Positions 17,250 through 25,155 of a DNA stretch of 36,074 bases are shown here, one piece after another; positions within the stretch are counted from its first letter, which is position 1, and every line of letters begins with the position of its first letter. The DNA comes from Rhodoferax sp. (GTDB taxonomy: Bacteria > Pseudomonadota > Gammaproteobacteria > Burkholderiales > Burkholderiaceae_C). The position numbers and the translations under genes were made by a program. Under the pieces are notes generated by a model. The model worked only from the letters and a program-made list of their open reading frames with translations, was not told where the DNA came from and searched no databases. Where the stretch lies: NCBI GenBank assembly GCA_018061265.1, contig JAGOUM010000029.1, positions 1-36,074 on the forward strand, read 5' to 3'.

Positions 17250-17284
17250 ACCGCGGCCTGCTGCACACTGAAACCATCCGACTT

Positions 17285-18112
17285 ATGAAACAACTCTGGT
17301 TAACCGCCAAACTCGACATCATTGAATCATTGCGCGCGCGCTGGTTCATGATTTACACACTGGTTTTTGGCGGCATTGTGGCGCTGCTGTTTTTGTTTGG
17401 CCTGACCGAATCGCGCGTGCTGGGCTTTATTGGCTTGTCGCGCCTGCTGGTCACCTACATCCAACTCACCATGGCGATATTGCCGATTTTTGTGCTCATC
17501 ACCACCGTGCGATCGGTCGCTGGCGACCGCGAAGCTGGCGTTTACGAATATCTGCTGTCGCTCCCTGTTTCACTGGCTGCCTGGTTCTGGGGGAAGATTC
17601 TGGGGCGCTATCTGGTGATTTTTTTGCCAGTATTTGGAGCCATGGTGCTGGCGGTGCTGATTGCGCTGGTGCGTGGCATTGATGTGCCCTGGGGTATTTT
17701 CAGCTATTACACCGCGCTGCTGGCGGTAATGGCGGCGTGTTTTCTGGGCATCGGCATGTTGATTTCAGCCATGGCGCGCAGCACCGATATGGCGCAAGGG
17801 GCGGCATTTCTGGTGTGGCTGACGTTTTTGCTGTTCCTCGATTTGATCCTGTTGGGCCTGATGATTCAGGGCAAGGTCGAACCCAACCTGGTGGTCACAC
17901 TGGCGCTGGCCAACCCGCTGCAGGTGTTTCGCACTGCGGCGCTGGCGTTGTTTGACCCGCAGCTGATCGTGCTGGGGCCGTCGGCCTATGTGATTCTGGA
18001 TTTGTTTGGCGTGTTGGGCTACAAGGTGTTTGCGCTGGTGTACCCGCTGGCGCTTGGGCTGGTGTCAGCCACACTGGGCTTTGTGCTGTTTCGCCGGGGT
18101 GATTTGCCGTGA
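17285..18112 (+). CDS. nosY: NosY, ABC-2 type permease
   Basis: NosY is the membrane part of the NosFY transporter. The 275-residue protein has six predicted helices with the ABC-2 pattern, including GDREAGVYEYLLSLPVS after the second helix. The ATG at 17285 is preferred to an earlier in-frame start inside nosL's end because it aligns with the usual MKQLWLTAKLD opening. The stop overlaps the GTG start of the thioredoxin gene by 4 nt. Confidence 0.93.
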   Translation: MKQLWLTAKLDIIESLRARWFMIYTLVFGGIVALLFLFGLTESRVLGFIGLSRLLVTYIQLTMAILPIFVLITTVRSVAGDREAGVYEYLLSLPVSLAAWFWGKILGRYLVIFLPVFGAMVLAVLIALVRGIDVPWGIFSYYTALLAVMAACFLGIGMLISAMARSTDMAQGAAFLVWLTFLLFLDLILLGLMIQGKVEPNLVVTLALANPLQVFRTAALALFDPQLIVLGPSAYVILDLFGVLGYKVFALVYPLALGLVSATLGFVLFRRGDLP

Positions 18113-18654
18113 CGACGCGCTTTTGCCTGGGTTTGCTGGCCTGTTTTCTTGCCTGGACCAGCAGCGGCGTTGGTGCACAACCGGTTGGCACTTCTGTCAC
18201 TACATCTTCAGTAGCTGTCAGCGCACAGCCCATAAGCGCTAGAGCCATATTTTCTGTAAATTTATTTGATCTGGACAACCAGCCGGCGACACTGGCAAAC
18301 CGCCAGGGTCAACCCATGGTGGTGAACTTTTGGGCGCGCTGGTGCCCACCGTGCCGGGTTGAAATCCCTACGCTGGCGGCACTCCACGCACGCAAGACCG
18401 GTGTCGTGGTGATTGGCCTCAACATCGAAACCGACCCGGCCCCGGTGCGTGACTTTGCTTACGCCTACGACATCAACTACCCCGTGCTGTTAACCCGAGG
18501 CGCCGGCCTGGACTTGATGCGCAACCTGGGCAACAGCAAAGCGGGCCTGCCCTTTACCGTGGTGCTGAACCGCCAGGGCAATATTGTGGCGAGCCACACC
18601 GGTGTGGTGACCCAGGCCCAACTCGATGCCGCCGTGGCATTGGCACTGCGCTGA
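18109..18654 (+). CDS. TlpA/ResA-like membrane or periplasmic thioredoxin
   Basis: This 181-residue thiol-disulphide protein has an N-terminal signal or anchor (CLGLLACFLAWTSSG), a low-complexity spacer, then a thioredoxin fold with WCPPC at 78-82 and the cis-proline segment KAGLPFTVV. It begins with GTG overlapping nosY. Such proteins reduce cysteines in apocytochromes, Sco or CuA sites. Given the neighbours, it probably keeps the NosZ CuA cysteines, NosL or Sco reduced. The fold is certain, the target inferred. Confidence 0.87.
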   Translation: MTTRFCLGLLACFLAWTSSGVGAQPVGTSVTTSSVAVSAQPISARAIFSVNLFDLDNQPATLANRQGQPMVVNFWARWCPPCRVEIPTLAALHARKTGVVVIGLNIETDPAPVRDFAYAYDINYPVLLTRGAGLDLMRNLGNSKAGLPFTVVLNRQGNIVASHTGVVTQAQLDAAVALALR

Positions 18655-18659
18655 ACACC

Positions 18660-19397
18660 ATGGCAGGCGACCACGATCTTGATCACAGCTTTGGCAGCAT
18701 GGCCGTCAGCGCCGATGAGCGCCGTGCGCGCATTCGCCAGGTGTTTGAAGCAGTGGCTCCGCGCTACGACCTGATGAACGACCTGATGAGCTTTGGTATC
18801 CACCGGCTGTGGAAGCGCACGCTGGCGCGCCGGGTGATGGGCATCACCGGCCAGGTGGTGGATCTGGCGGGTGGCACCGGCGATGTGGCCCGCCTGCTGT
18901 TGGCCCCGGGTCGCCGTGTGACGGTATGCGACCCCAGTCTGGCCATGATGCACGCCGGACAACAGCGCCCGGGCGGTGCGCAACTGCAATGGCTGGTGGG
19001 AGAGGCTGAACACCTGCCACTGGCCGACGCCAGTGTCGACTTGCTCACCATCTCGTTCGGGCTGCGTAACACCACCCACATTGCCAGCGCATTGAGCGAA
19101 ATCCGCCGCGTGCTCAAACCCGGCGGGCACTTTGTGTGTCTGGAGTTCTCTCGCCCGGCAGCCTGGCTGGCGCCGTTTTACGATCTGTATTCGCGCTGGG
19201 TCATCCCGCGCCTGGGTGCTGCCGTGGCGGGTGAGCCACAGGCTTACCAGTACCTGATTGAATCGATTCGACTGTTTCCTGACCAGCAAGGTTTTGCCAC
19301 GTTGATGGGCCAGGCCGGCCTGGCCGAGGTGACCTGGGAAAACCTGTCGTTTGGCATTGCCTGTCTACATTTTGGTGTTCGTCCCCGTGAATACTGA
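18660..19397 (+). CDS. UbiE/MenG-type quinone C-methyltransferase
   Basis: This SAM-dependent enzyme methylates the quinone ring, turning demethylmenaquinone into menaquinone and/or acting in ubiquinone synthesis. The 245-residue sequence has the family opening VFEAVAPRYDLMNDLMSFG, the SAM loop VVDLAGGTGDVA, SFGLRNTT, and LKPGGHFVCLEFSRP. Every landmark of UbiE/COQ5 is present. It sits 5 nt after the thioredoxin gene and overlaps menA by 11 nt. Betaproteobacteria normally keep ubiE near other ubi genes, so a copy in a nos operon beside menA points to menaquinone. I leave the symbol open between ubiE and menG. Confidence 0.9.
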   Translation: MAGDHDLDHSFGSMAVSADERRARIRQVFEAVAPRYDLMNDLMSFGIHRLWKRTLARRVMGITGQVVDLAGGTGDVARLLLAPGRRVTVCDPSLAMMHAGQQRPGGAQLQWLVGEAEHLPLADASVDLLTISFGLRNTTHIASALSEIRRVLKPGGHFVCLEFSRPAAWLAPFYDLYSRWVIPRLGAAVAGEPQAYQYLIESIRLFPDQQGFATLMGQAGLAEVTWENLSFGIACLHFGVRPREY

Positions 19398-20307
19398 TCT
19401 GCCAACCGCCAACGGGTCCGGCACCACCCAGCTGCCCATGCTACGTGTGTGGTGGACTGCGATCCGCTCACGCACCCTGAGCCTGGCGGTCACGCCCGTG
19501 CTGGTGGGCGCGGCGCTGGCCTATGCAGACGGCATGACGCTGCAATTGCCGGCTTTTTTTGCTGCCATGGCCTGCGCTGTGCTGATCCAGATTGGCACCA
19601 ACCTGCACAACGATGTGCGTGACTTTGAGCGCGGCAACGACCGCGCCGATCGCGTCGGGCCCTTGCGTGTCACCGCCTCGGGCTGGGTTAGCCCCCGCAC
19701 CATGCACCGTGCCACGGCCTGGACCTTTGGGATGGCCGCTATGCTGGGAGTGTACCTGGTGGCGCTGGGCGGCTGGCCGATCTTGCTGGCTGGCATGGCG
19801 TCGTTGTTGGCAGGTTGGGCCTATTCTGGCGGGCCACGGCCGGTGTCGTATACACCGCTGGGCGAAGTGTTTGTGCTGGTGTTTTTTGGCTGGGTGGCGG
19901 TGCTGGGCAGCTACTGGTTGCAAAGTGGTCAGCTCTCGCTCAATGCCTGGCTGTGCGGCACGGTGCTGGGTCTGCCCGCTGCGGCGGTGCTGCTGGTCAA
20001 TAACTACCGCGATCTGGAGGACGACTTGCGTAGCGGCCGCCAGACCCTGGTGGCGCTGCTGGGGCGTGACGAGGCGCGGGTGGTTTACGCCAGCATGATT
20101 CTGCTGCCATTTGCGCTGGTGCTGGTGCTGGCTGGGCGTGGTCTGCTTGGCACGCTTTTGGCATTGGTGGTGTTGCCCCTGGGCATCCAGCTGACCCGGC
20201 GCATGCGTCACAACACCAGTGGCCTGTCGCTCAATGCCTTGCTTGCAGACACCGCGCGGATCAGCCTGTTGCTCGGTCTGGCGCTGTCCATCGGGGTGTT
20301 GCTATGA
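19387..20307 (+). CDS. menA: 1,4-Dihydroxy-2-naphthoate polyprenyltransferase (MenA type)
   Basis: MenA attaches the isoprenoid tail to 1,4-dihydroxy-2-naphthoate, giving demethylmenaquinone. The 306-residue protein has the UbiA-superfamily helical bundle with two aspartate motifs in MenA form: NLHNDVRDFERGNDRADR followed by GPLRVTASG, and NNYRDLEDDLRSGRQTL. These resemble MenA more than UbiA. It starts with GTG, overlaps the methyltransferase gene by 11 nt, and shares ATGA with the transporter gene. Other men genes are not in the window. An alternative would be a UbiA paralogue, but the second motif makes that less likely. Confidence 0.8.
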   Translation: MNTDLPTANGSGTTQLPMLRVWWTAIRSRTLSLAVTPVLVGAALAYADGMTLQLPAFFAAMACAVLIQIGTNLHNDVRDFERGNDRADRVGPLRVTASGWVSPRTMHRATAWTFGMAAMLGVYLVALGGWPILLAGMASLLAGWAYSGGPRPVSYTPLGEVFVLVFFGWVAVLGSYWLQSGQLSLNAWLCGTVLGLPAAAVLLVNNYRDLEDDLRSGRQTLVALLGRDEARVVYASMILLPFALVLVLAGRGLLGTLLALVVLPLGIQLTRRMRHNTSGLSLNALLADTARISLLLGLALSIGVLL

Positions 20308-21203
20308 ACTCGCCGTCTGTCGGCCAGCTGCTGGCACTGATGTTGGCACTCATCATGCTCTATCTAGGCTTGACGCTGCAAGTTGCCGACTTTAAGCGCG
20401 TGTGGCAACGCCCGACTGCCCTGGCGGCGGGGCTGACCGGACAGCTGCTGATGCTGCCGCTGCTGGGTTTTGTCGTCGCCAATTGGCTGTCATTGGACCC
20501 GCTCATGGCGGTGGGTTTGATGGTACTGGTGGCGTGCCCCGGGGGGGTCAGCTCCGGACTGCTGACACACCTGGCGCGTGGAGAGGTTGCATTGTCGATC
20601 TCGCTCACTGCCGTCACCAGCGTTGCCGCGATGTTGACGCTGCCGCTGGTGGTGAATTTGTCGATGCATTTTTTTCTCGCACAGAGCGATCCTGTGGCCT
20701 TTGACCTGGCCACCATGGTGCGAAGCATCTTCTTGCTCACCACGCTGCCTGTGCTCATTGGCATGGGCTTGCGACAGTGGCAACCCGAGCCGGTCTTGCG
20801 TCTGCTGCCTGCTGCGGCGCGCCTGGCCACCGGGCTGTTTGTGCTGATTGTGCTGGCGACTTTTTGGGAACAACGCCAGACGCTGATGACCCAACTACCT
20901 ACGCTGGGCAGTGCCTGCGTGTTGCTCAACAGTTTGGTGCTTCTGGGTGCCTGGGTGGTGTCGCGTGCTTTCGGGCTGGGTGCCGCAGAGCGAACCGCGG
21001 TGGTCACCGAATGTGGTCTGCAGAACGCGGCGCTTGGCATTTATGTGTGCGTGCAGCTGTTGCACACCCCGGCCATGAGTGCACCGAGCATTGTTTACGC
21101 CCTTCTGATGAATGGCGGGGCATTGGCCTTTGTCTATTTTGTGCGCGCCAAGTCACCTTCCGCAGGGCTAACCCGCGGCCCAAACCCACTTTCGTCCCCA
21201 TGA
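20304..21203 (+). CDS. BASS-family (bile acid:sodium symporter-like) transporter
   Basis: This 299-residue protein has eight to ten hydrophobic helices and BASS landmarks: MVLVACPGGVSSGLLTHLARG in the crossing-helix region and TECGLQNAALG near the end. Known members import organic anions such as bile acids, pantoate or pyruvate, usually with sodium. It is tied to menA by a 4-nt overlap and to the next gene likewise, so it was probably recruited for the same purpose. A carboxylated aromatic such as dihydroxynaphthoate would be a logical substrate; that is inference only. Confidence 0.82.
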   Translation: MNSPSVGQLLALMLALIMLYLGLTLQVADFKRVWQRPTALAAGLTGQLLMLPLLGFVVANWLSLDPLMAVGLMVLVACPGGVSSGLLTHLARGEVALSISLTAVTSVAAMLTLPLVVNLSMHFFLAQSDPVAFDLATMVRSIFLLTTLPVLIGMGLRQWQPEPVLRLLPAAARLATGLFVLIVLATFWEQRQTLMTQLPTLGSACVLLNSLVLLGAWVVSRAFGLGAAERTAVVTECGLQNAALGIYVCVQLLHTPAMSAPSIVYALLMNGGALAFVYFVRAKSPSAGLTRGPNPLSSP

Positions 21204-21586
21204 AAAACACCTTACGCCTCACCCGCAGCGCGCTTTTGCGCATTGCCCTGCCATTGGCTTGCCTGGCAACCTGGGCACAACCGATCGAGGCCGGCTTGCA
21301 GGCCATCACTGAGCTTGCACACGTCAACGGCCTGGCGATGGCCTGCCAGGAAATGGGTATCGCCGCCCAAGCCAAAGCGCTGATGCTGCGCCATGCTCCA
21401 AAGACTGCGCGCTTCGGCAGCGCATTTGACGAAGGCACACATCTGTCATTTCTGGCGCAAACCCGAAGCAGCGCCACTTGCCCCGACGAGCCAACGCTGC
21501 GCCTGCAGCTGCTTGCATTGGCCCTGACGCTTCAGGCCAACCTGCCCGCCGGGCCGTCCAACCAAACCGCCACGAAGGCACCTTGA
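21200..21586 (+). CDS. Small secreted protein of unknown function
   Basis: This 128-residue protein starts in the ATGA overlap with the transporter gene. It has a basic, then hydrophobic signal peptide (LLRIALPLACLATWA, likely cut after WA). The mature part is helical, with two cysteines (in AMACQEMG and SATCPDEP) and AQAKALMLRHAPKTARFG. I do not recognise a family. Its position between the transporter and the Sco gene, and its export, suggest a role in the envelope with NosZ maturation or electron transfer. The spacing of 2 nt to sco shows co-translation. Confidence 0.6.
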   Translation: MKNTLRLTRSALLRIALPLACLATWAQPIEAGLQAITELAHVNGLAMACQEMGIAAQAKALMLRHAPKTARFGSAFDEGTHLSFLAQTRSSATCPDEPTLRLQLLALALTLQANLPAGPSNQTATKAP

Positions 21587-21588
21587 CC

Positions 21589-22239
21589 ATGAAGCGCATT
21601 GACCAACAAACCCTGATCCAAGCCCTGGTGCTGGGGGTATTTATTCTGCTACCCGGCTTAAGCCCGGCGCAGCCCGCGACAGCAGGCGTTTCGCCGGGCA
21701 CAACGACGAGCGCTGAGGCCAACCCGAAGGCCAACACCCAGCGCGAATCACCGCGCTACCTGCTCATGGGAACCCATGGCCGTGCCGTTCGTTCGGAAGA
21801 CTTCCGGGACCGATATCAGTTGATTGCCTTTGGGTTTGTTTCATGCCCGGACGTTTGCCCGACCACCATGCTTGAAATGCAGCAGGTTTTGTCTGGACTG
21901 GGCGAACGCGCAGCTGATTTGCAACCAATCTTCATCAGCATTGATCCTCAGCGTGACACCATCGAAGTGCTGAAAGCCTATGCAGCCAACTTCGACAAAC
22001 GCATACTCGGCCTGACTGGATCGGCTGATTTGGTGCGATTTGCGGCCAACAACTTCAAGGTACAGTTCAGCAGAGTACAAGAACCAGGTTCAGGAGCAAA
22101 TGTCTACACCATGGACCACACTGCTGGAATGTTTCTGCTTGGGCCTGATGGTCAGTTGCTCAAAAAGTTTTCCTTTGGCACGCCTGTTGCCGAAATTCAA
22201 GCAACTATCGAGCAGTGGATGCGGATGGACGTCAAGTAA
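21589..22239 (+). CDS. Sco1/SenC copper chaperone
   Basis: This periplasmic protein of thioredoxin fold delivers copper to CuA sites. The 216-residue product has an N-terminal hydrophobic segment and the metal site CPDVCP (C86, C90) plus the conserved histidine in MDHTAG (H177). The DPQRDT segment is also typical. The start follows the previous stop by 2 nt. As the last gene of the nos string it most likely metallates the CuA centre of NosZ, although Sco proteins also serve cytochrome oxidases. Confidence 0.9.
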   Translation: MKRIDQQTLIQALVLGVFILLPGLSPAQPATAGVSPGTTTSAEANPKANTQRESPRYLLMGTHGRAVRSEDFRDRYQLIAFGFVSCPDVCPTTMLEMQQVLSGLGERAADLQPIFISIDPQRDTIEVLKAYAANFDKRILGLTGSADLVRFAANNFKVQFSRVQEPGSGANVYTMDHTAGMFLLGPDGQLLKKFSFGTPVAEIQATIEQWMRMDVK

Positions 22240-22643
22240 AGGTCACATATAAGCAATGTCTGGACCTGGCCATCAAGAGCCAGCCGGTTCCTCAATTTGT
22301 TCGCCCGAAACTTGACGTTGAACACTTTGTCAAATTGGGTGACCGCATTGCTGCCGGTCACGGACGCGAACTTTGTGCCCATTGGAGTCATTGCGGAAGC
22401 CCAAATAGAAGTCTGTTAATTGACATTCACTATGAGCAACATATTGAGATGACGTCAGCAAAAGACGTTCGCAGTAGTGACAAGCAGCAGCTCTAGCCAG
22501 GGCCGAGGCGTTCAAACAAAACTATCCCAAGGTTTTGACAGCCGCACCGCGCAATTGATGATGCCAACCATCGAGTATGTTTGCGGAAAATTACCCCACA
22601 ACTCGCCGCTCTTGGGGTCTAGGTCCTCAGACAGTAGGCCCAC
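22240..22643. other. Intergenic stretch after the nos operon
   Basis: About 400 bp without a credible gene. Short open frames here show no signal peptide, ribosome site or family motif. No hairpin with a T-run follows the sco stop, so the operon end is not visible. It precedes a LysR relic. Confidence 0.5.
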
Positions 22644-22823
22644 ATGGTAATTGATCGCCTGCTGGTCGCTCAAGAACTGGCCGATGGCAGCCTCGTGCAG
22701 TTGATGCCCGACTACCAATCACGTGCGGGGCAGCCAGTCTATGCGGTCTACCCTGCACGACCCTGGCTGGCATTCATGACAGCGACCTTTGTGGCCTTTT
22801 TGCAGGAGCGTTTGTTTGTCTGA
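22644..22823 (+). pseudogene. LysR-type regulator, C-terminal remnant
   Basis: The 59-codon frame ends with a normal LysR tail: VAQELADGSLVQLMPDY, then PVYAVYPARPWL and VAFLQERLFV before the TGA. This is the last part of the effector-binding domain. A TAG at 22635 closes the frame upstream and no DNA-binding half is present. It is a decayed fragment. Confidence 0.7.
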
Positions 22824-23086
22824 CTCAGCCAATTCGTCGGAAACTTGGAAGACGTGGCATCTGTCTCTCAACGTCGGCTTCCTGATCTGCATAGGAAATC
22901 TGCTTGACTCATACTGGAGCGCCCGCTTTGGGCACTTATGTAGAGATCTACATTGGGGACTATGCATATGGGGAGCGTAAAAACTGGCGAGCCGAGCTAC
23001 CTCAGCAACGAGATTCCAAATCAGCAGTGCATCGTTGCCGGCACATTTCACGATGTTCAACGTGATGGGGCAGGTTGGGCCCCGCC
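22824..23086. other. Spacer between the LysR relic and selO
   Basis: No gene or clear regulatory element was recognised in these 263 bp, which also form the downstream flank of selO. No convincing terminator for selO was found. Confidence 0.4.
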
Positions 23087-24835
23087 CTAAGACGAACAAC
23101 TACAGTGCGAGGTGCCACCTAAGTCAAAGTACTCATCCCGCTTCTTGGTGTAATACAGAGAGGCGAGCTCTGACGACTGTTCACTGTAGGGGTCAGCCAG
23201 CAAGGCGTGAAGGCGCCGCACCAGCGTGAAGTCCCCAGCGTCTGTGGCACCGCGGTAGGCATCTACCAGCATCCACTCCCTTGGGATGTACTTGGGGTTG
23301 ACCTGCTTCATGGCCATCGACACCTCCAAGGGATCACGCCCGTCTTGCGCCAAGGCCGTGTGCCACTTCTGCAGCCACGCACCCCAGCGGACTTCCATCA
23401 CCGTCGGATCTTGGCCATATGCCCCACGGGTTGCGTAGAAGCTGGGGCGCAAGTCCGCCACCTGCTTGGGTAGGCTGGAAAGTTCCCGCCAGAAGATCGT
23501 GTAGTCCACCGGGGTTTGTGCCATGAGGGTGTGCAACTCGGCAAATAGCTCCGCACGAAACTCGATCAAGCCCAATTTTTGAGCCCACATGGCGTTCAAC
23601 GTTCCCGCCATGATGTCCGGCAGCGCCTGAACCACCTCGTCCAATGCCTCAATGGCGCTGGCGTCCTGTCCCAGTAAGGGGACCATGGCGGTGCAGAACA
23701 TCCTGAAATTGACCACTGCTGCCATGGGCTGGTTCATAAACGAGAAATGCTCCCCACCACCAATCCACATTTGAAACGCGGGGTCATAGGCTTCCATGAA
23801 ACCAAAGGGGCAGTAGTCCAGTGTCCGCCCCCCCAGTGCACAGTTGTCGCTGTTGAAGTTGCCTTGGCAGTACCCAACCCGAATCCAATGGGCCACCAAA
23901 TGCGACAAACGCACACCAAACTCACGTGCCATGGCGACGACCTTGTCCGCTAGCGTCACCTCAGGGCCGTCCAGGGCGGCGGCCAAGTCCGGATATTCGC
24001 GCTCGAGTGCATGCAGAAAAATCGCCTCCAGTTCGGCCAGCGCATGCGGGTGCGCGTTGCGCCTCGCCCGCCGGCCGAACAATTCGACTTGACCGACCCG
24101 CAAGAAGGAAGGGGCCGCACGGGTAGTGATGGCCGCCGGTTCGTCCACCATGCGGTCGGGCTCCTCGGTTTTGGCACCGGGTGAGTACCAAGGACGTGTG
24201 ACCTTTTCACTGCCCGAGACAAAGAGGCACAAGGCCCGCGCGCTTGGCACTCGCAGGGCCGCCATGGCTTCCGAGGCCAAAAACTCACGGATGCTGGAGC
24301 GCAGCACAGCCCGGCCGTCGCCACCGCGGCAATACGGGGTGGTGCCGCCGCCTTTTAGCTGGAACTCCCAATGCTGCCCGTCGGCGAGAAGTACCTCCAG
24401 CACCGAAATGGCGCGACCGTCGCCATAGCCATTGCCGGTTCTGAAAGGGCAGTTGCTCACCATTTCCTGTCCGTAAATGCTGAGTGCGTAGCCGGTCGCC
24501 CAGCCGCTGGCGCGCACGGTATGGGTCGCTCCGGCGGCGTGGGCTGCAGCCACACCTGAGTCCAGATCACCCGTGAAGAACTGCATAAAAACCGGGTCAC
24601 TGGCAACCTCGTCTGCCAACCCCAATGCCTGAAAGAAAGATTGGCTGTGAATGACGTAGCGGGGCGCTGGCAGCGGGGTCGGACGCACCTCAACGTAGTG
24701 ACCGGAGTTCACCTGGCGTGCGGTCTTATTTGGCGCATGGCGGGCCTGCTCCGGGTCCGGGGCGAGATTTCGCAGCAAGCCAGGATGCGTCCGTTGCATC
24801 AGGGCGGCGAAGGAGAGCGGGGGGATGCTATTCAT
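23087..24835 (-). CDS. selO: SelO/YdiU pseudokinase (protein AMPylator)
   Basis: SelO transfers AMP from ATP to serine, threonine or tyrosine residues of proteins and is linked to redox homeostasis. The 582-residue protein carries family landmarks such as GDGRAISVLEVLL, QLKGGGTTPYCRGGDGRA, GYCQGNFNSDNCALGG with the metal-binding Asn/Asp, and DYCPFGFMEAYDP. It ends in CSCSS, where vertebrate SelO has selenocysteine near the end; bacterial proteins use cysteine. Length is normal for a betaproteobacterium. It is monocistronic, with no functional tie to the nos genes visible. Confidence 0.93.
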   Translation of the reverse strand: MNSIPPLSFAALMQRTHPGLLRNLAPDPEQARHAPNKTARQVNSGHYVEVRPTPLPAPRYVIHSQSFFQALGLADEVASDPVFMQFFTGDLDSGVAAAHAAGATHTVRASGWATGYALSIYGQEMVSNCPFRTGNGYGDGRAISVLEVLLADGQHWEFQLKGGGTTPYCRGGDGRAVLRSSIREFLASEAMAALRVPSARALCLFVSGSEKVTRPWYSPGAKTEEPDRMVDEPAAITTRAAPSFLRVGQVELFGRRARRNAHPHALAELEAIFLHALEREYPDLAAALDGPEVTLADKVVAMAREFGVRLSHLVAHWIRVGYCQGNFNSDNCALGGRTLDYCPFGFMEAYDPAFQMWIGGGEHFSFMNQPMAAVVNFRMFCTAMVPLLGQDASAIEALDEVVQALPDIMAGTLNAMWAQKLGLIEFRAELFAELHTLMAQTPVDYTIFWRELSSLPKQVADLRPSFYATRGAYGQDPTVMEVRWGAWLQKWHTALAQDGRDPLEVSMAMKQVNPKYIPREWMLVDAYRGATDAGDFTLVRRLHALLADPYSEQSSELASLYYTKKRDEYFDLGGTSHCSCSS

Positions 24836-24925
24836 ACAACTGTTTGCGGGTTTTCCGAAAGTTGGAATTGTTTGCCAAGGGTATTGTCAACTTGAGCCAC
24901 TGATGGTTGCGCAGAGAATGCTGCC
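24836..24925. other. selO upstream region
   Basis: Ninety bases between the selO start and the transposase remnant. Probably holds the selO promoter on the minus strand; no clear elements could be assigned. Confidence 0.3.
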
Positions 24926-25048
24926 ATGATAAAAGCCACAGTTGTTAATCCGACTTCCTACTCAGGCTACCGCTTCCCGCGCGAACTGATCAGCTACCCG
25001 TTGTGGTTGTACTTTCGCTTTCCGCTGAGCCTGCGTATGGTCGAAGAA
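24926..25048 (+). pseudogene. IS6-family transposase, N-terminal remnant
   Basis: The first 41 codons read like the start of IS6-family transposases: GYRFPRELISYPLWLYF followed by RFPLSLRMVEEV. Similarity stops after VEEV, where the family continues with an active 'LAxRG' segment. No DDE domain and no terminal repeats were found nearby, so this is a relic. It shows past insertion between selO and the amine oxidase gene. Confidence 0.65.
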
Positions 25049-25155
25049 GTGCCGGCCCAATCGGCCACACTACATCAGGTTGCCGGTTCGCGGCTTGTGT
25101 TGTGTTCTTGTGGCATCCAACGTTGGGCGAAAGTGCCTTGGTACGGAGGTAACGG

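Noticed and set aside
18477-20211. Long minus-strand frames opposite tlpA, ubiE and menA
   Set aside because: Antisense shadows of GC-rich genes; compositions dominated by H, Q and R with no motifs.
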